A stretch of DNA of 64,000 bases from Pseudotabrizicola sp. (GCF_030684215.1 NZ_JAUXOV010000076.1:124001-188000); one strand, 5' to 3'. Positions 8,861-18,156 are shown, counted from the stretch's first letter. Translations and numbers: made by a program. The notes: generated by a model from the sequence alone, not told the origin.

Positions 8861-10048
8861 TCAGGACCGGTTGGCGGTCAGGTCCACGTCCACCACCACC
8901 CCGAACCCGACCGAAGATTCGTCGCCATAGCTGGCCCCCATGCCGAAATCGCGGCGGTCCAGGCTGGTTTGCCCGGTCATCGTGGCGGTGTCGCCGTCGA
9001 TGGTCAGCGTAAAGGGCAGGGTCACTGGCACCTCGGCCCCGCGCAAGGTCAGGGTGCCTGTGGCCTCATATCTGCTGGCGGCGGGCAGGATGTTGGCGGT
9101 GAAGATCGCCTGCGGGAAGTTGGCGGTGTCAAAGAAATCGGCGGATTTGGCTTGGGTTGTCACCGAGCCAAGGGTCAGCGAGGCGGTATCAATGGTGACG
9201 GTGACGTTGCCATGGCTGCCGTTGGTGGCCACCTCGTCGAAGGTAATATCGGCGGACCATGTGGCAAAGCTGCCGCTGACGGACTGGCCCATCTGCGCCA
9301 CACCAATGGACAGCGTGCCGGCAGACACCTGCCAGTTTCCGGCAGGCGCCGCGGCCACTGTGGGGGTGGTTGTGATGGGTTCGCCGCGTGGCAGAGCCGC
9401 GACACCTGCGCCAAGGCCAAACAGTGCCGCCGCAGTCAGGAGCGGCAGGGCAGTGCGCCGCGCCGGCACCGGGTTGGCGGGTGCGAGGGTGCCAAGCGTC
9501 ATCCGGCGCAAGGTATCGTCACGGTCGATCACATGATGCTTCAGGGCACCAGCAATATGCAGAATGATCGAGACAATCATCAGCTTGGTAAACACCCAAT
9601 GCGCAGAGCCTGCGGCCTGCGCTACCGCTTCGGATTGCGGCACAAAGGGCAAGCCTTGACCAAACGGCCACCAGATCGGCGCAAATCCGGTGACGGCGGC
9701 GTGATGCACCCAGCCGGTCAGCGGCACGGCAACAAGGCTGATATAGAGCATCCAGTGAACCAGCCGCGCGACCCACAACTCCAGCCGCCGTTCGGGGTGC
9801 AGCGGGGCGGGGTGGGCCTCAAGCAGTGCCCACAGGATGCGGCCAAGCGCCACGAAAAATACCACGACGCCAAGGGTTTTGTGCAGGGAAAACACCTGCG
9901 CTTTGAAAGCGAGCGACTGCGCCGTGTCATAGGGCAGGCGGTTGGCAATGATGCCAAGGGGGGCTGCAAGCAGGATCAGCGCGGCGGTGGTCCAGTGAAA
10001 CAGGCGCGCGACCCTGCCATAAGAGCGGTGCGAATTGCGGGCGGACAT
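8861..10048 (-). CDS. Cytochrome b561-YceI fusion protein
   Basis: 395 residues. Residues ~8-185 form a four-helix cytochrome b561 domain with heme-ligand-type histidines (RLFHWTTA, SLHKTLGVVVF, LVHWMLYISL, IILHIAGALKHH). A linker with a further hydrophobic segment (~200-220) leads to a YceI domain (~240-395) that begins NWQVSAGTLSIGV. The expected layout is a membrane di-heme quinol-linked electron carrier with the YceI barrel in the periplasm. The domain order is known in proteobacteria but the electron partner is unknown. Confidence 0.9.
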   Translation of the reverse strand: MSARNSHRSYGRVARLFHWTTAALILLAAPLGIIANRLPYDTAQSLAFKAQVFSLHKTLGVVVFFVALGRILWALLEAHPAPLHPERRLELWVARLVHWMLYISLVAVPLTGWVHHAAVTGFAPIWWPFGQGLPFVPQSEAVAQAAGSAHWVFTKLMIVSIILHIAGALKHHVIDRDDTLRRMTLGTLAPANPVPARRTALPLLTAAALFGLGAGVAALPRGEPITTTPTVAAAPAGNWQVSAGTLSIGVAQMGQSVSGSFATWSADITFDEVATNGSHGNVTVTIDTASLTLGSVTTQAKSADFFDTANFPQAIFTANILPAASRYEATGTLTLRGAEVPVTLPFTLTIDGDTATMTGQTSLDRRDFGMGASYGDESSVGFGVVVDVDLTANRS

Positions 10049-10200
10049 GGGAAACTCCGGTCAATGATTTAGCGAGACGCTAGCGCTTTTTCTCAGCGAA
10101 GGCAGCATCCGCTGCTGCACAGCGCCTGTGCAAAGGGCGCAGTGATTGCGCTGCAGGCGGTGGCGCGCTATTTCAGGGCAGACATCAGACGGAGGGCACT

Positions 10201-11130
10201 ATGGGCCGCGCATTCGTATTTCCGGGCCAGGGGGCCCAAACCATCGGCATGGGCCGCGCACTTGCCGAAGCCTATCCGGCAGCACAAGCAGTGTTCGACG
10301 AGGTTGACGACGCTTTGGGAGAGCAGCTTTCAACGCTGATCTGGGAGGGAGATATCGCAGAGCTGACCCTGACCCAGAACGCGCAACCAGCGCTGATGGC
10401 GACATCCATCGCCGCACTGCGGGCGATGGAGGCGGAAGGCTTTGGCATGGATCACGCCGATTTCGTGGCCGGGCATTCCTTGGGCGAATATTCGGCGCTG
10501 TGCGCGACCGGGGCGCTGACCCTGTCGGACACCGCGCGGCTGCTGCGCATCCGGGGCGCGGCCATGCAAGAGGCGGTGCCGGTGGGCATTGGTGCAATGG
10601 CGGCGATTCTGGGTCTCGATTTCGAGACGGTGGTGGCCGTCGCCGCCGAAGCGGCGGGCGATGAGGTGTGCCAGGCCGCAAATGACAATGACCCCGCACA
10701 GGTGGTGATTTCCGGCCATAAAGACGCGGTGGAACGCGCCATGGTGCTGGCCAAGGAGCGCGGCGCGAAACGTGCGTTGCTGCTGCCGGTGTCGGCCCCG
10801 TTCCATTGTGCGCTGATGGCCCCGGCGGCGCATGTGATGGCCGAAGCGTTTTCGGCGGTTGTGATTTCAAAGCCCGTCTGTCCGGTGGTGGTGAATGTGC
10901 GCGCCGAGGCAATTGAGGAGCCCGACCGGTTCCGCGATCTCTTGATCGCGCAGGTCACCGGGTCTGTGCGCTGGCGCGAGAGCATGTTGTGGATGGAGCG
11001 CGCCGGGGTGACCGAATATTGGGAGATCGGGGCCGGCAAGGCGCTGTCCGGGATGATCAAGCGGATCGTGCCGGGGGCCGAAACGCGGGCTGTGGGTGTT
11101 CCTGCGGATGTGCTGGCGCTGAAGGGCTGA
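10201..11130 (+). CDS. fabD: Malonyl-CoA:ACP transacylase
   Basis: 309 residues. Nucleophile motif GHSLGEYSAL has Ser93, and SAPFHCALM carries the catalytic His near residue 200. N-terminal FVFPGQGAQ is typical. It loads malonyl onto ACP for fatty acid synthesis. GGAGG precedes the ATG. It leads a fabD-fabG-acpP series, with a 97-base gap to fabG that holds a dispersed intergenic repeat. Confidence 0.97.
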   Translation: MGRAFVFPGQGAQTIGMGRALAEAYPAAQAVFDEVDDALGEQLSTLIWEGDIAELTLTQNAQPALMATSIAALRAMEAEGFGMDHADFVAGHSLGEYSALCATGALTLSDTARLLRIRGAAMQEAVPVGIGAMAAILGLDFETVVAVAAEAAGDEVCQAANDNDPAQVVISGHKDAVERAMVLAKERGAKRALLLPVSAPFHCALMAPAAHVMAEAFSAVVISKPVCPVVVNVRAEAIEEPDRFRDLLIAQVTGSVRWRESMLWMERAGVTEYWEIGAGKALSGMIKRIVPGAETRAVGVPADVLALKG

Positions 11131-11173
11131 GGCTTGCGCCTGGGGATGACCCCGGGGTGCTGTCTGCCCCCCG

Positions 11174-11207
11174 GCCCCCCCGAGAGTATTTCTACCAAGA
11201 TGAAAAG
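11174..11207 (+). repeat. Dispersed intergenic element, copy A
   Basis: C-rich stretch then GAGAGTATTTCTACC and AAGATGAAAAG. A closely related element lies in inverse orientation at 27341-27389. Copy A ends just before the fabG ribosome site. Confidence 0.5.
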
Positions 11208-11227
11208 GTCCGAGGAGGACAGTTGAT

Positions 11228-11968
11228 ATGTTTGATCTGACGGGAAAAACAGCGCTGGTGACGGGGGCTTCGGGCGGGATAGGTGCCGAGATTGCGCGCG
11301 TGCTGCACAGCGCCGGGGCCACGGTGGCGCTGTCGGGAACGCGGGTGGCGCCCTTGGAGGCGCTGGCGGCAGAGCTGGGAGAGCGGGCGCATGTTATTGC
11401 TTGCAACCTGTCTGACGCGGCCGAGGTTGAGGGGCTGGTCAAGCGCGCGGCTGAGGCGATGGGGTCGGTCGATGTGCTGGTCAACAATGCCGGGATCACC
11501 AAGGACGGGCTGATGATGCGGATGTCGGATGAGGATTGGCAGTCGGTGATCGACGTCAACCTGACGGCGACGTTCCGGCTGTGCCGGGCGGCGGTGCGCG
11601 GCATGATGAAGGCGCGTTGGGGTCGTATTGTGAACATCAGTTCCGTCGTTGGCACCACAGGCAATGGCGGGCAGGTGAACTATGCCGCCTCTAAGGCCGG
11701 GATGGTGGGGCTATCGAAATCGTTGGCGGCGGAAGTGGCCAGCCGCGGAATCACGGTGAACTGCGTGGCGCCGGGCTTTATTGAGACCGCGATGACGGAA
11801 AAGCTGAATGACGCGCAGCGCGGGGCGATTCTGGGGGCGGTGCCAGCGGGCCGGATGGGCACGCCGCAGGAGATTGCGGCGGCGGTGCTGTATCTGGCCT
11901 CGATTGAGGCAGGATATGTCACAGGTGCCACCTTGCATGTGAACGGCGGTATGGCCATGGTATCGTGA
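11228..11968 (+). CDS. fabG: 3-oxoacyl-[ACP] reductase
   Basis: 246 residues, short-chain dehydrogenase fold. Cofactor motif TGASGGIG at 12-19, NNAG at 86-89, and the catalytic set Ser138/139, Tyr152, Lys156 (NYAASKAG). It ends with the FabG pattern HVNGGMAMVS. It reduces beta-ketoacyl-ACP with NADPH. GAGGAGG lies about 8 bases upstream of the ATG. Confidence 0.96.
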   Translation: MFDLTGKTALVTGASGGIGAEIARVLHSAGATVALSGTRVAPLEALAAELGERAHVIACNLSDAAEVEGLVKRAAEAMGSVDVLVNNAGITKDGLMMRMSDEDWQSVIDVNLTATFRLCRAAVRGMMKARWGRIVNISSVVGTTGNGGQVNYAASKAGMVGLSKSLAAEVASRGITVNCVAPGFIETAMTEKLNDAQRGAILGAVPAGRMGTPQEIAAAVLYLASIEAGYVTGATLHVNGGMAMVS

Positions 11969-12002
11969 CAACACAGGGTCCGGCCTGGCTTTGTGAAAGC
12001 GT

Positions 12003-12031
12003 TTGCCTAAGCGTGCGGCCCTTGCTATAGG
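12003..12031 (+). promoter_or_regulatory. Predicted acpP promoter
   Basis: TTGCCT, 17 bases, TATAGG, about 117 bases before the acpP ATG. This would give acpP its own strong transcript in addition to fabDG read-through. Confidence 0.55.
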
Positions 12032-12147
12032 CGCGCTGGAAATCGCCGGATCAAACCGGTGTCGTCGCCCCGTTGCGATGGAGTAGCCCCGTGAGGGGCA
12101 AGGACAAGAGACGGGAAAGCCTCCCGCTGGATAAAAGAGGAAGTGAC

Positions 12148-12381
12148 ATGAGCGACATCGCTGACCGCGTGAAGAAGATCGTCGTTGAGCATCTGGGCGT
12201 TGAAGAGGACAAGGTCACCGAGACCGCATCCTTCATCGACGATCTGGGCGCGGACTCGCTCGACACTGTCGAACTGGTCATGGCGTTCGAGGAAGAATTC
12301 GGGATCGAGATTCCCGATGACGCCGCCGAAACCATTCAGACCTTTGGCGATGCTGTGAAGTTCATCACCGAAGCGGCCTGA
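12148..12381 (+). CDS. acpP: Acyl carrier protein
   Basis: 77 residues, acidic. The phosphopantetheine site is Ser37 in [10 protein letters not shown]. The ATG is chosen because AGAGGAAG lies about 7 bases upstream and the protein then starts MSDIADRV as in other ACPs; an upstream in-frame ATG at 12073 would add a non-homologous leader. Confidence 0.98.
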   Translation: MSDIADRVKKIVVEHLGVEEDKVTETASFIDDLGADSLDTVELVMAFEEEFGIEIPDDAAETIQTFGDAVKFITEAA

Positions 12382-12412
12382 TCTGCGGATTACGGCTTCT
12401 GGTTTACGGAAC

Positions 12413-12438
12413 GGGCACCCCTTTGTGGGTGCCTTTTT
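12413..12438 (+). terminator. acpP terminator
   Basis: GGCACCC / GGGTGCC stem, five-to-six-base loop, then TTTTT. Confidence 0.85.
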
Positions 12439-12550
12439 CGTTGGTGGTGCTGTGAGGCGCTGCAGGTAGAGACGGGTGGCCGATACGGGTCGATCCGTCG
12501 TCAGGCCCTTAACGGCGGGCCGTTTTCGCGCGGGCGTCTGAGGGGGCGTC

Positions 12551-12588
12551 AGAAAAAGGCCCCGTGTCCTGTACGGGACCGGGGCCTG
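12551..12588 (-). terminator. ssb terminator
   Basis: On the minus strand AGGCCCCGG-TCC pairs with GGA-CACGGGGCCT and is followed by TTTTTCT. Confidence 0.85.
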
Positions 12589-12610
12589 GTGATGTGTGTG
12601 CGGGCTTGGA

Positions 12611-13150
12611 TCAGAACGGGATTTCGTCGTCGAGGTCGGAGCGGCCTGCGGGGGCCCTGTCGCCTCCACGCGCGCCACCACCAGAGCTGCCGCCCATACC
12701 ACCACCGCCCGAAGGCGCGCTGCCGTAATCGTCATAGCCGCCGCGATCGTCATAGCCGCCGCCCTGCGAGCCGCCAGCACCACCGCCGCCGCCTTCGCCG
12801 CGACCGCCCAGCAGGGTCAGTTCGCCCCGGTACTGGCGCAGCACGATCTCGGTAGTGTAGCGGTCGGCGCCCGACTGGTCCTGCCATTTGCGGGTTTCCA
12901 GCTGGCCTTCGATATACACGGTCGAGCCTTTGCGCAGGTATTGTTCGGCAATCTTGGCCAGACCCTCGTTGAAGATCGCCACCGAATGCCATTCGGTGCG
13001 TTCTTTACGTTCGCCCGTTTGTTTGTCACGCCAGTTTTCGGACGTGGCGATACGCAGGTTTACCACCTTGCCGCCATTGGCAAAGCTGCGCACCTCGGGG
13101 TCGCGGCCCAGATTGCCGACGATAATGACCTTGTTGACCGAGCCTGCCAT
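12611..13150 (-). CDS. ssb: Single-stranded DNA-binding protein
   Basis: 179 residues. The N-terminal OB fold (~1-110) has [15 protein letters not shown] and [10 protein letters not shown] Gly-rich low-complexity linker follows, and the conserved acidic tip DLDDEIPF recruits repair and replication partners. GGAGGATT precedes the ATG. I see no SOS box upstream, unlike ssb in some bacteria. Confidence 0.97.
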   Translation of the reverse strand: MAGSVNKVIIVGNLGRDPEVRSFANGGKVVNLRIATSENWRDKQTGERKERTEWHSVAIFNEGLAKIAEQYLRKGSTVYIEGQLETRKWQDQSGADRYTTEIVLRQYRGELTLLGGRGEGGGGGAGGSQGGGYDDRGGYDDYGSAPSGGGGMGGSSGGGARGGDRAPAGRSDLDDEIPF

Positions 13151-13376
13151 GGAATCCTCCGCTATATGTCGCCCCGGAAATATCTCCGGTCTTGGTTAAG
13201 AAACCTATACCGGGCACGCGGCGGGGCTGCAATGCGCAGAGGGGGCGGGAATGCGTCGGAAATGTTGGCAACATTCCGCCGATGGCATGTTTTGACAGCG
13301 ACGCGGATGGCAGGGACTGGATCGCCCCGAAAAATTCCCTATAGTCACCGGGTCTGAGGCAATCCGGAAGTGTTAC

Positions 13377-13994
13377 ATGAAGCTGAGTGCGGCGGTCTTT
13401 TCTGTGTCCTTGGCCGTAGCCTTGTCCGGGTTGGTGCCTGCTGCGGGCTTTGCCGAAGGTCTGAACCTGTCTGGCTCTGGCAAGAACCGGGCCTCGGTGT
13501 TCAACTCACAGAAAAAACTGCTCGATGGCCGCTTGGCCAAGCAATATGAGGCGTCGGCCCGTCTGACGCCGCAGGGCAAAGCCAAAGTAATCGCGCCGAC
13601 GGAAACGACGGCCCCGCGCTATTCCGGGCGCTATAAGGGCGAGTATCTGACTGTTGCGCGTGCGATGGCCAGTCGCCATGGCATCCCAGAGGATCTGTTC
13701 CTGCGGCTGGTGCAGCAGGAATCGGGTTGGAATGCGGGGGCTGTGTCGCATAAGGGCGCAACCGGGCTTGCGCAGCTGATGCCGGGAACCGCGCAGAAAC
13801 TGGGGGTGGATATCAACGATCCGCACCAGAATCTTGAGGGTGGCGCGCGCTATCTGAAGATGATGTATCAAAAATTCGGCAGCTGGCGTCTGGCACTCGC
13901 GGCCTATAACGCGGGCCCGGGGGCGGTGGAAAAGCACAATGGTATTCCGCCATACCCCGAGACGGTGAATTACGTGAAGGCGATTCTGGGCTAG
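13377..13994 (+). CDS. Secreted lytic transglycosylase (SLT domain)
   Basis: 205 residues with a signal peptide ([20 protein letters not shown]; cleavage near FAEG). The SLT domain spans ~90-205. Catalytic Glu115 lies in VQQESGWNA, followed by [13 protein letters not shown] and [13 protein letters not shown]. It cleaves the MurNAc-GlcNAc bond of peptidoglycan in the periplasm with 1,6-anhydro product formation (family knowledge). It is divergent from ssb. Confidence 0.93.
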   Translation: MKLSAAVFSVSLAVALSGLVPAAGFAEGLNLSGSGKNRASVFNSQKKLLDGRLAKQYEASARLTPQGKAKVIAPTETTAPRYSGRYKGEYLTVARAMASRHGIPEDLFLRLVQQESGWNAGAVSHKGATGLAQLMPGTAQKLGVDINDPHQNLEGGARYLKMMYQKFGSWRLALAAYNAGPGAVEKHNGIPPYPETVNYVKAILG

Positions 13995-14022
13995 GCTTTG
14001 TCTGATCTGGCCTCAAGGCGGA

Positions 14023-14059
14023 CAAAGGGGGCGGCGCAATGGATGCGCCGCCCCCTTTG
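14023..14059. terminator. Bidirectional terminator
   Basis: A perfect 16-bp stem (CAAAGGGGGCGGCGCA and complement) with a 5-base loop between the convergent transglycosylase and aldo/keto reductase genes. Confidence 0.88.
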
Positions 14060-14061
14060 CG

Positions 14062-15048
14062 TTACCACAGATGGGCGACGTGCGGCGCGATCAGGCGGTC
14101 GTAGACATCCCGCACCGCCCGCATCTGATCGGCACTAAGGCCGGGCAGATCGGCGGCGGCCGCGTTGGCCTGTGCCTGCGCCGGAGTTTTTGCGCCCGGA
14201 ATAACCACGGTGACGGCCTGTTCCATCATGATCCAGCGCAGGGCAAAGGCGGCCATGGGGGTGCCTTGGGGGATCAGGGGGCGCAGCGCCTCGACCGCGT
14301 CCAGTGCCACGTCAAACGGCACACCGCTGAAGGTCTCGCCCTTGTCAAACGCCTCGCCGTTGCGGTTGAAGCTGCGGTGATCATCGGCGGCAAAGGTACT
14401 GTCGGTGGTCATCTTGCCGGTCAACAGGCCCGAGGCCAGTGGCACGCGGGCAACAACGGCGACGTTTTGCGCGCGGGCCTGGGCAAAGAAGGCGTCGGCG
14501 GGCTTCATGCGGAACATGTTGTAGATGATCTGCACCGACACCACGCCGGGGTTCTGGATCGCGGCCATCGCCTCTGCCACGGTTTCCACTGATACGCCGT
14601 AATTGGCGATTTTGCCCTTGGCCTTGATCGCATCAAGGGCGGCAAACATCGCTGGGTCGGAATAGACCGGGGTGGGCGGGCAATGCAGTTGCACCAGATC
14701 AAGACACTCGACCCCAAGGTTTTTCAGGCTGCGATCGATGAAGGCTTCTATCGCGGCCCCGGTATAGGCCTCGGCGGTGTGAGGGTTCAGACGGCGGCCT
14801 GCTTTGGTTGCAACAAAGGGGCGGTTGCCGCCGCGCGCGCCCAGCACCTCGGCGATGATCTGTTCGCTGCGCCCGTCGCCATAGACATCGGCGGTGTCGA
14901 TGAAGGTCATTCCGGCATCAAGGGCTGCGTTCAGCGTGGCCTTTGCGTCATCCCATGTGACCTCGCCCCATGTGCCGCCGATAGCCCATGCGCCAAAGCC
15001 GATCGGGGTGGTCGTGCGGCCTGTGCGGCCAAAATTGCGAGTCTGCAT
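14062..15048 (-). CDS. Aldo/keto reductase
   Basis: 328 residues, (beta/alpha)8 NAD(P)H-dependent oxidoreductase. The catalytic tetrad is visible: Asp51 and Tyr56 in DTADVYG, Lys82 in VATKAG, His122 in VQLHCPP. The N-terminus (LGRTGR-like NFGRTGRTTTPIGFG) fits the AKR family of voltage-gated potassium channel beta type. Substrate unknown. The gene is monocistronic, divergent from ccmA. Confidence 0.92.
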   Translation of the reverse strand: MQTRNFGRTGRTTTPIGFGAWAIGGTWGEVTWDDAKATLNAALDAGMTFIDTADVYGDGRSEQIIAEVLGARGGNRPFVATKAGRRLNPHTAEAYTGAAIEAFIDRSLKNLGVECLDLVQLHCPPTPVYSDPAMFAALDAIKAKGKIANYGVSVETVAEAMAAIQNPGVVSVQIIYNMFRMKPADAFFAQARAQNVAVVARVPLASGLLTGKMTTDSTFAADDHRSFNRNGEAFDKGETFSGVPFDVALDAVEALRPLIPQGTPMAAFALRWIMMEQAVTVVIPGAKTPAQAQANAAAADLPGLSADQMRAVRDVYDRLIAPHVAHLW

Positions 15049-15151
15049 GCGGATCCTCCGTGTGTTTGCGCTAGCCTAGGGGCTGGGGTCGCAGATTGCC
15101 ATGGTGACGCAGGGCCTTTTCGCCACGCATGGGCTGCGCTAGGGGTAGGGC

Positions 15152-15772
15152 ATGGAATTGGTGGTCGAAAATCTGTCCGTTGCGCGCGGCGGTCTGACGG
15201 TGCTGGAGGGCGTAAGCTTTTCGCTGGCAGCGGGGCAGGCGTTGATTTTGCGTGGGCCGAACGGGGTGGGCAAGACCACGCTGTTGCGCACGCTGGCAGG
15301 GTTGCAGCCTGCGGTGACCGGATCGGTCAGCGCACCGCCCGAAAGCCTGACCTATGCCGCCCATGCCGACGGGCTGAAGGCGGTGCTGACGGTCGAGGAA
15401 AACCTGCAATTCTGGGCGGCGATCCACGGCGTTGGCGGGGTCGCGCAGGCGATGGCACAAATGAACCTGACAGAGTTGCGCGCGCGCCGGGCCGCGAACC
15501 TGTCGGCGGGGCAAAAGCGGCGGCTGGGGCTGGCGCGGTTGCTGGTGACGGGGCGTTCGGTTTGGGTGCTGGATGAACCCACCGTCTCGCTGGATGTGGC
15601 CAGCGTGGCCTTGTTCGCGGGCGTGGTGCGGGCGCATCTGGCGGCTGGCGGCATGGCGCTGATTGCCACCCATATTGATCTGGGGTTGACTGAAGCCGGG
15701 GTGCTGGAGCTTGCGCCGTATAAGGCAAAGACACCCGTTGCGACCGGTGGATTCGACGAGGCATTCACATGA
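15152..15772 (+). CDS. ccmA: Heme exporter ATP-binding protein CcmA
   Basis: 206 residues. Walker [10 protein letters not shown] at 35-43, signature LSAGQKRRL, Walker B VWVLDEPT. With CcmB and CcmC it forms the ABC part of cytochrome c maturation system I, which releases holo-CcmE. Its stop overlaps the ccmB start by four bases. Confidence 0.95.
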   Translation: MELVVENLSVARGGLTVLEGVSFSLAAGQALILRGPNGVGKTTLLRTLAGLQPAVTGSVSAPPESLTYAAHADGLKAVLTVEENLQFWAAIHGVGGVAQAMAQMNLTELRARRAANLSAGQKRRLGLARLLVTGRSVWVLDEPTVSLDVASVALFAGVVRAHLAAGGMALIATHIDLGLTEAGVLELAPYKAKTPVATGGFDEAFT

Positions 15773-16425
15773 TTGCGCTGTTGATCCGTGATTTGCGGCT
15801 GGCCTTTCGCGCCGGGGGCGGCTTTGGCCTGGGCCTTGCGTTTTTCCTGCTGGTGGCGGTACTGGTGCCATTGGGTGTGGGGCCAGAGGGCGCGACCTTG
15901 GCAAAAATCGCGCCCGGTATCCTGTGGGTGGGTGCGCTGCTGGCCTGTTTGTTATCACTGGACCGCATCTTTGCATTGGATTTTGAGGATGGCTCGCTGG
16001 ACCTGCTGGCCACTTCGCCCATTCCGCTGGAAGGCGTGGTGGCCATCAAGGCGCTGGCGCATTGGCTGGTGACGGGCTTGCCGCTGACCCTTGCCGCCCC
16101 TGTGCTGGGGGTGCTTTTGAACCTGCCGGGGCCGGGCTATCTGTGGCTGGTTGTCAGCCTTGCTGCTGGCACGCCTGCGCTGTCGGTGATCGGGGCATTT
16201 GGGGCGGCTCTGACGGTTGGGATCAAACGCGGCGGCTTGCTGCTATCGCTGCTGGTGCTGCCCTTGTATGTGCCGACGCTGATTTTCGGGGCCGAAGTGG
16301 TGAAGCGCGGTGCCGCGGGGGCTGATGTGTCTGTGCCTTTGCTGCTGCTGGCGGGCATTACGGCGGGGGCGCTTGCGCTGTTACCTTTTGCGGCGGCGGC
16401 AGCAATCCGCGTCAACCTGCGCTGA
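15769..16425 (+). CDS. ccmB: Heme exporter membrane protein CcmB
   Basis: 218 residues, six hydrophobic spans. It begins with [17 protein letters not shown] and has the family segment [18 protein letters not shown]. It is the membrane partner of CcmA in the inner membrane. ATGA overlap with ccmA implies coupled translation. A 74-base gap separates it from ccmC. Confidence 0.95.
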   Translation: MIALLIRDLRLAFRAGGGFGLGLAFFLLVAVLVPLGVGPEGATLAKIAPGILWVGALLACLLSLDRIFALDFEDGSLDLLATSPIPLEGVVAIKALAHWLVTGLPLTLAAPVLGVLLNLPGPGYLWLVVSLAAGTPALSVIGAFGAALTVGIKRGGLLLSLLVLPLYVPTLIFGAEVVKRGAAGADVSVPLLLLAGITAGALALLPFAAAAAIRVNLR

Positions 16426-16499
16426 TCTGTGACCTGCCCGCGGCCGCTTTGACATGATAGTGACTTGAGACGCATACCTAGAGAGGATACGCCAGCCCG

Positions 16500-17231
16500 A
16501 TGTCGTTATGGGAATATGCCAATCCAAAGAAGTTCATGCAGGTTTCGGCCGGGGTCTTGCCATGGGTTGTTGGCCTGACGGGCCTTTGTCTGGTGGTCGG
16601 GCTGGTCTGGGGGTTCTTTTTCACCCCCGATGATTACAAGCAGGGATCTACGGTCAAGATCCTGTTCGTGCATGTGCCAACCGCGATGATGGCGATCAAC
16701 GCTTGGGTGATGATGCTGGTGGCCAGCCTGATCTGGCTGGTGCGGCGCCATCATGTGTCGGCGTTGGCGGCCAAGGCTGCTGCTCCGGTCGGGCTGACCT
16801 TTACCGCGATTGCGCTGGTGACGGGCGCGTTCTGGGGCCAGCCGATGTGGGGAACATGGTGGGCCTGGGATCCGCGCCTGACCGCGTTTTTGATTCTGGC
16901 GCTGTTCTACCTTGGGTATATGGCGCTGTGGCAGGCGGTCGAAGACCCCGACACCGCAGCCGACCTGACGGCGGTTTTGTGCATGGTGGGGTCGGTGTTT
17001 GCGGTGCTGTCGCGCTATGCGGTGAAATTCTGGAACCAAGGGCTGCATCAGGATTCGACGATCCTGAAGGTGGGTGAAAAAGACCCGTTGGATGTGGCCT
17101 ATTATCTGCCGCTTCTTGTGTGCATCGCGGGGTTCGTGCTGCTGTTCGTGGCGCTGGTGTTGATACGGACCCGCACAGAGATTCGCGCGCGCCGACTGTC
17201 GGCCCTGCAGGCACGGGAGCGTATTGCATGA
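16500..17231 (+). CDS. ccmC: Heme handling protein CcmC
   Basis: 243 residues, six membrane spans. The tryptophan-rich WGTWWAWDPRLT motif and flanking conserved His residues (FVHVPTAMM, FWNQGLHQ) place heme for transfer to CcmE on the periplasmic side. The start is an ATG at 16500. It overlaps ccmD by ATGA. Confidence 0.96.
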   Translation: MSLWEYANPKKFMQVSAGVLPWVVGLTGLCLVVGLVWGFFFTPDDYKQGSTVKILFVHVPTAMMAINAWVMMLVASLIWLVRRHHVSALAAKAAAPVGLTFTAIALVTGAFWGQPMWGTWWAWDPRLTAFLILALFYLGYMALWQAVEDPDTAADLTAVLCMVGSVFAVLSRYAVKFWNQGLHQDSTILKVGEKDPLDVAYYLPLLVCIAGFVLLFVALVLIRTRTEIRARRLSALQARERIA

Positions 17232-17389
17232 TGCCTGATCTGGGAAAATATGCGGTTGCGGTGTTGTCCTCTTATGGCGCGTCACTGGCCTTGCTGATTG
17301 CGGTGATCGCGTTGACACTGTGGCAAGGGCGGCGGGTGAAACGGCAATTGGACGAGGTTGAGGCGCGACAGGGGAAGCAAGATGGCTAA
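17228..17389 (+). CDS. ccmD: Cytochrome c maturation protein CcmD
   Basis: 53 residues. One membrane span (SLALLIAVIALTLW) is followed by a basic and charged tail (RRVKRQLDEVEAR), the standard CcmD form. The start overlaps the ccmC stop (ATGA) and the stop overlaps the ccmG start by 8 bases. CcmD links CcmC, CcmA and CcmB and helps release holo-CcmE. Confidence 0.92.
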   Translation: MMPDLGKYAVAVLSSYGASLALLIAVIALTLWQGRRVKRQLDEVEARQGKQDG

Positions 17390-17927
17390 ATGGCTGATGG
17401 TGCTGCCCCCGGTGATCTTTGCCGGGCTGGCAGGGGCGTTCTACGTCAGTATGATGCAGAAGAACCCCAACGATATGCCGACCGCGTTTCAGAACCGCGC
17501 TGCCCCGGTGGTGCCTTTGACGGGGCTTGCGGGCGTTCCGCTGCTGACCGATGCTGATTTGCGCACGGGGCAGGTCACGGTGGTCAACTTCTTTGCCACA
17601 TGGTGCCCGCCTTGCCGGGCCGAACATCCGGTGCTGATGCAAATGGCGGCAGATGGCGTGCGGGTGGGGGCCATCAACATCATGGATAATGATGCCAAGG
17701 CGATTGCCTATCTGGCAGAGGAGGGCAACCCGTTCATCGGCGTGGCCACCGACCCACAGGGCCGCAACCGGGTGGAATGGGGTGTGACAGCACCACCAGA
17801 GACCTTCATCATCCGCGGTGATGGTACGGTGGCGATGCGCTTTATCGGGCCGCTGATCGGGACGGATTACGAGAACCGGTTCAAACCTGCACTGGCCGAG
17901 GCATTGGCAGCGCAAGCGCCGGGCTGA
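17382..17927 (+). CDS. ccmG: Periplasmic thiol:disulfide oxidoreductase CcmG/DsbE
   Basis: 181 residues. An N-terminal membrane anchor is followed by a thioredoxin domain with WCPPC (Cys75, Cys78) and GVTAPPETFIIRGDG, the CcmG-type cis-Pro region. It keeps apocytochrome cysteines reduced for heme ligation. The ATG at 17382 is favoured because AGGGGAAG lies directly upstream; a longer frame from 17358 has no site. ccmE, ccmF and ccmH are not in the window. Confidence 0.94.
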   Translation: MAKWLMVLPPVIFAGLAGAFYVSMMQKNPNDMPTAFQNRAAPVVPLTGLAGVPLLTDADLRTGQVTVVNFFATWCPPCRAEHPVLMQMAADGVRVGAINIMDNDAKAIAYLAEEGNPFIGVATDPQGRNRVEWGVTAPPETFIIRGDGTVAMRFIGPLIGTDYENRFKPALAEALAAQAPG

Positions 17928-17934
17928 CCTAGGG

Positions 17935-18060
17935 TCAGCCCACGACAAGCAGACCCAGCAGGGCAAATACCCCAAACTCTGCCCAAGGCAGTTGAGGCAG
18001 GCCGCGCGCCTTTGCTTTTGCGGGCGGCTGCGGAACGAGTGGGGGGAAGCGAGCAGGCAT
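17935..18060 (-). CDS. Small Pro-rich single-span membrane protein, unknown
   Basis: 41 codons starting MPARFPPLVPQPPAKAKARG and ending in one hydrophobic span (FGVFALLGLLVVG). AAAGG lies about 9 bases upstream of the ATG. It sits between the convergent ccmG and acnA genes and downstream of the acnA terminator. A Pro-rich basic cytosolic end plus one C-terminal span would give a tail-anchored peptide. No homology is claimed. Confidence 0.5.
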   Translation of the reverse strand: MPARFPPLVPQPPAKAKARGLPQLPWAEFGVFALLGLLVVG

Positions 18061-18130
18061 GTGGCAGGCCTTTCATCATGGGGCCGCGCCAGAGTCGCAC
18101 AACGAGATGAACGGGAACTTAACAAGAACA

Positions 18131-18156
18131 AGGCCCGGAACTTTCGTTCCGGGCCT
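18131..18156 (-). terminator. acnA terminator
   Basis: An 11-bp perfect stem AGGCCCGGAAC / GTTCCGGGCCT with a 4-base loop; T-rich on the minus strand. Confidence 0.85.

Noticed and set aside
13292-13345. TTGACA and TATAGT as a promoter for the lytic transglycosylase
   Set aside because: The spacing between the two hexamers is far over 17-18 bases, so they do not form one promoter.
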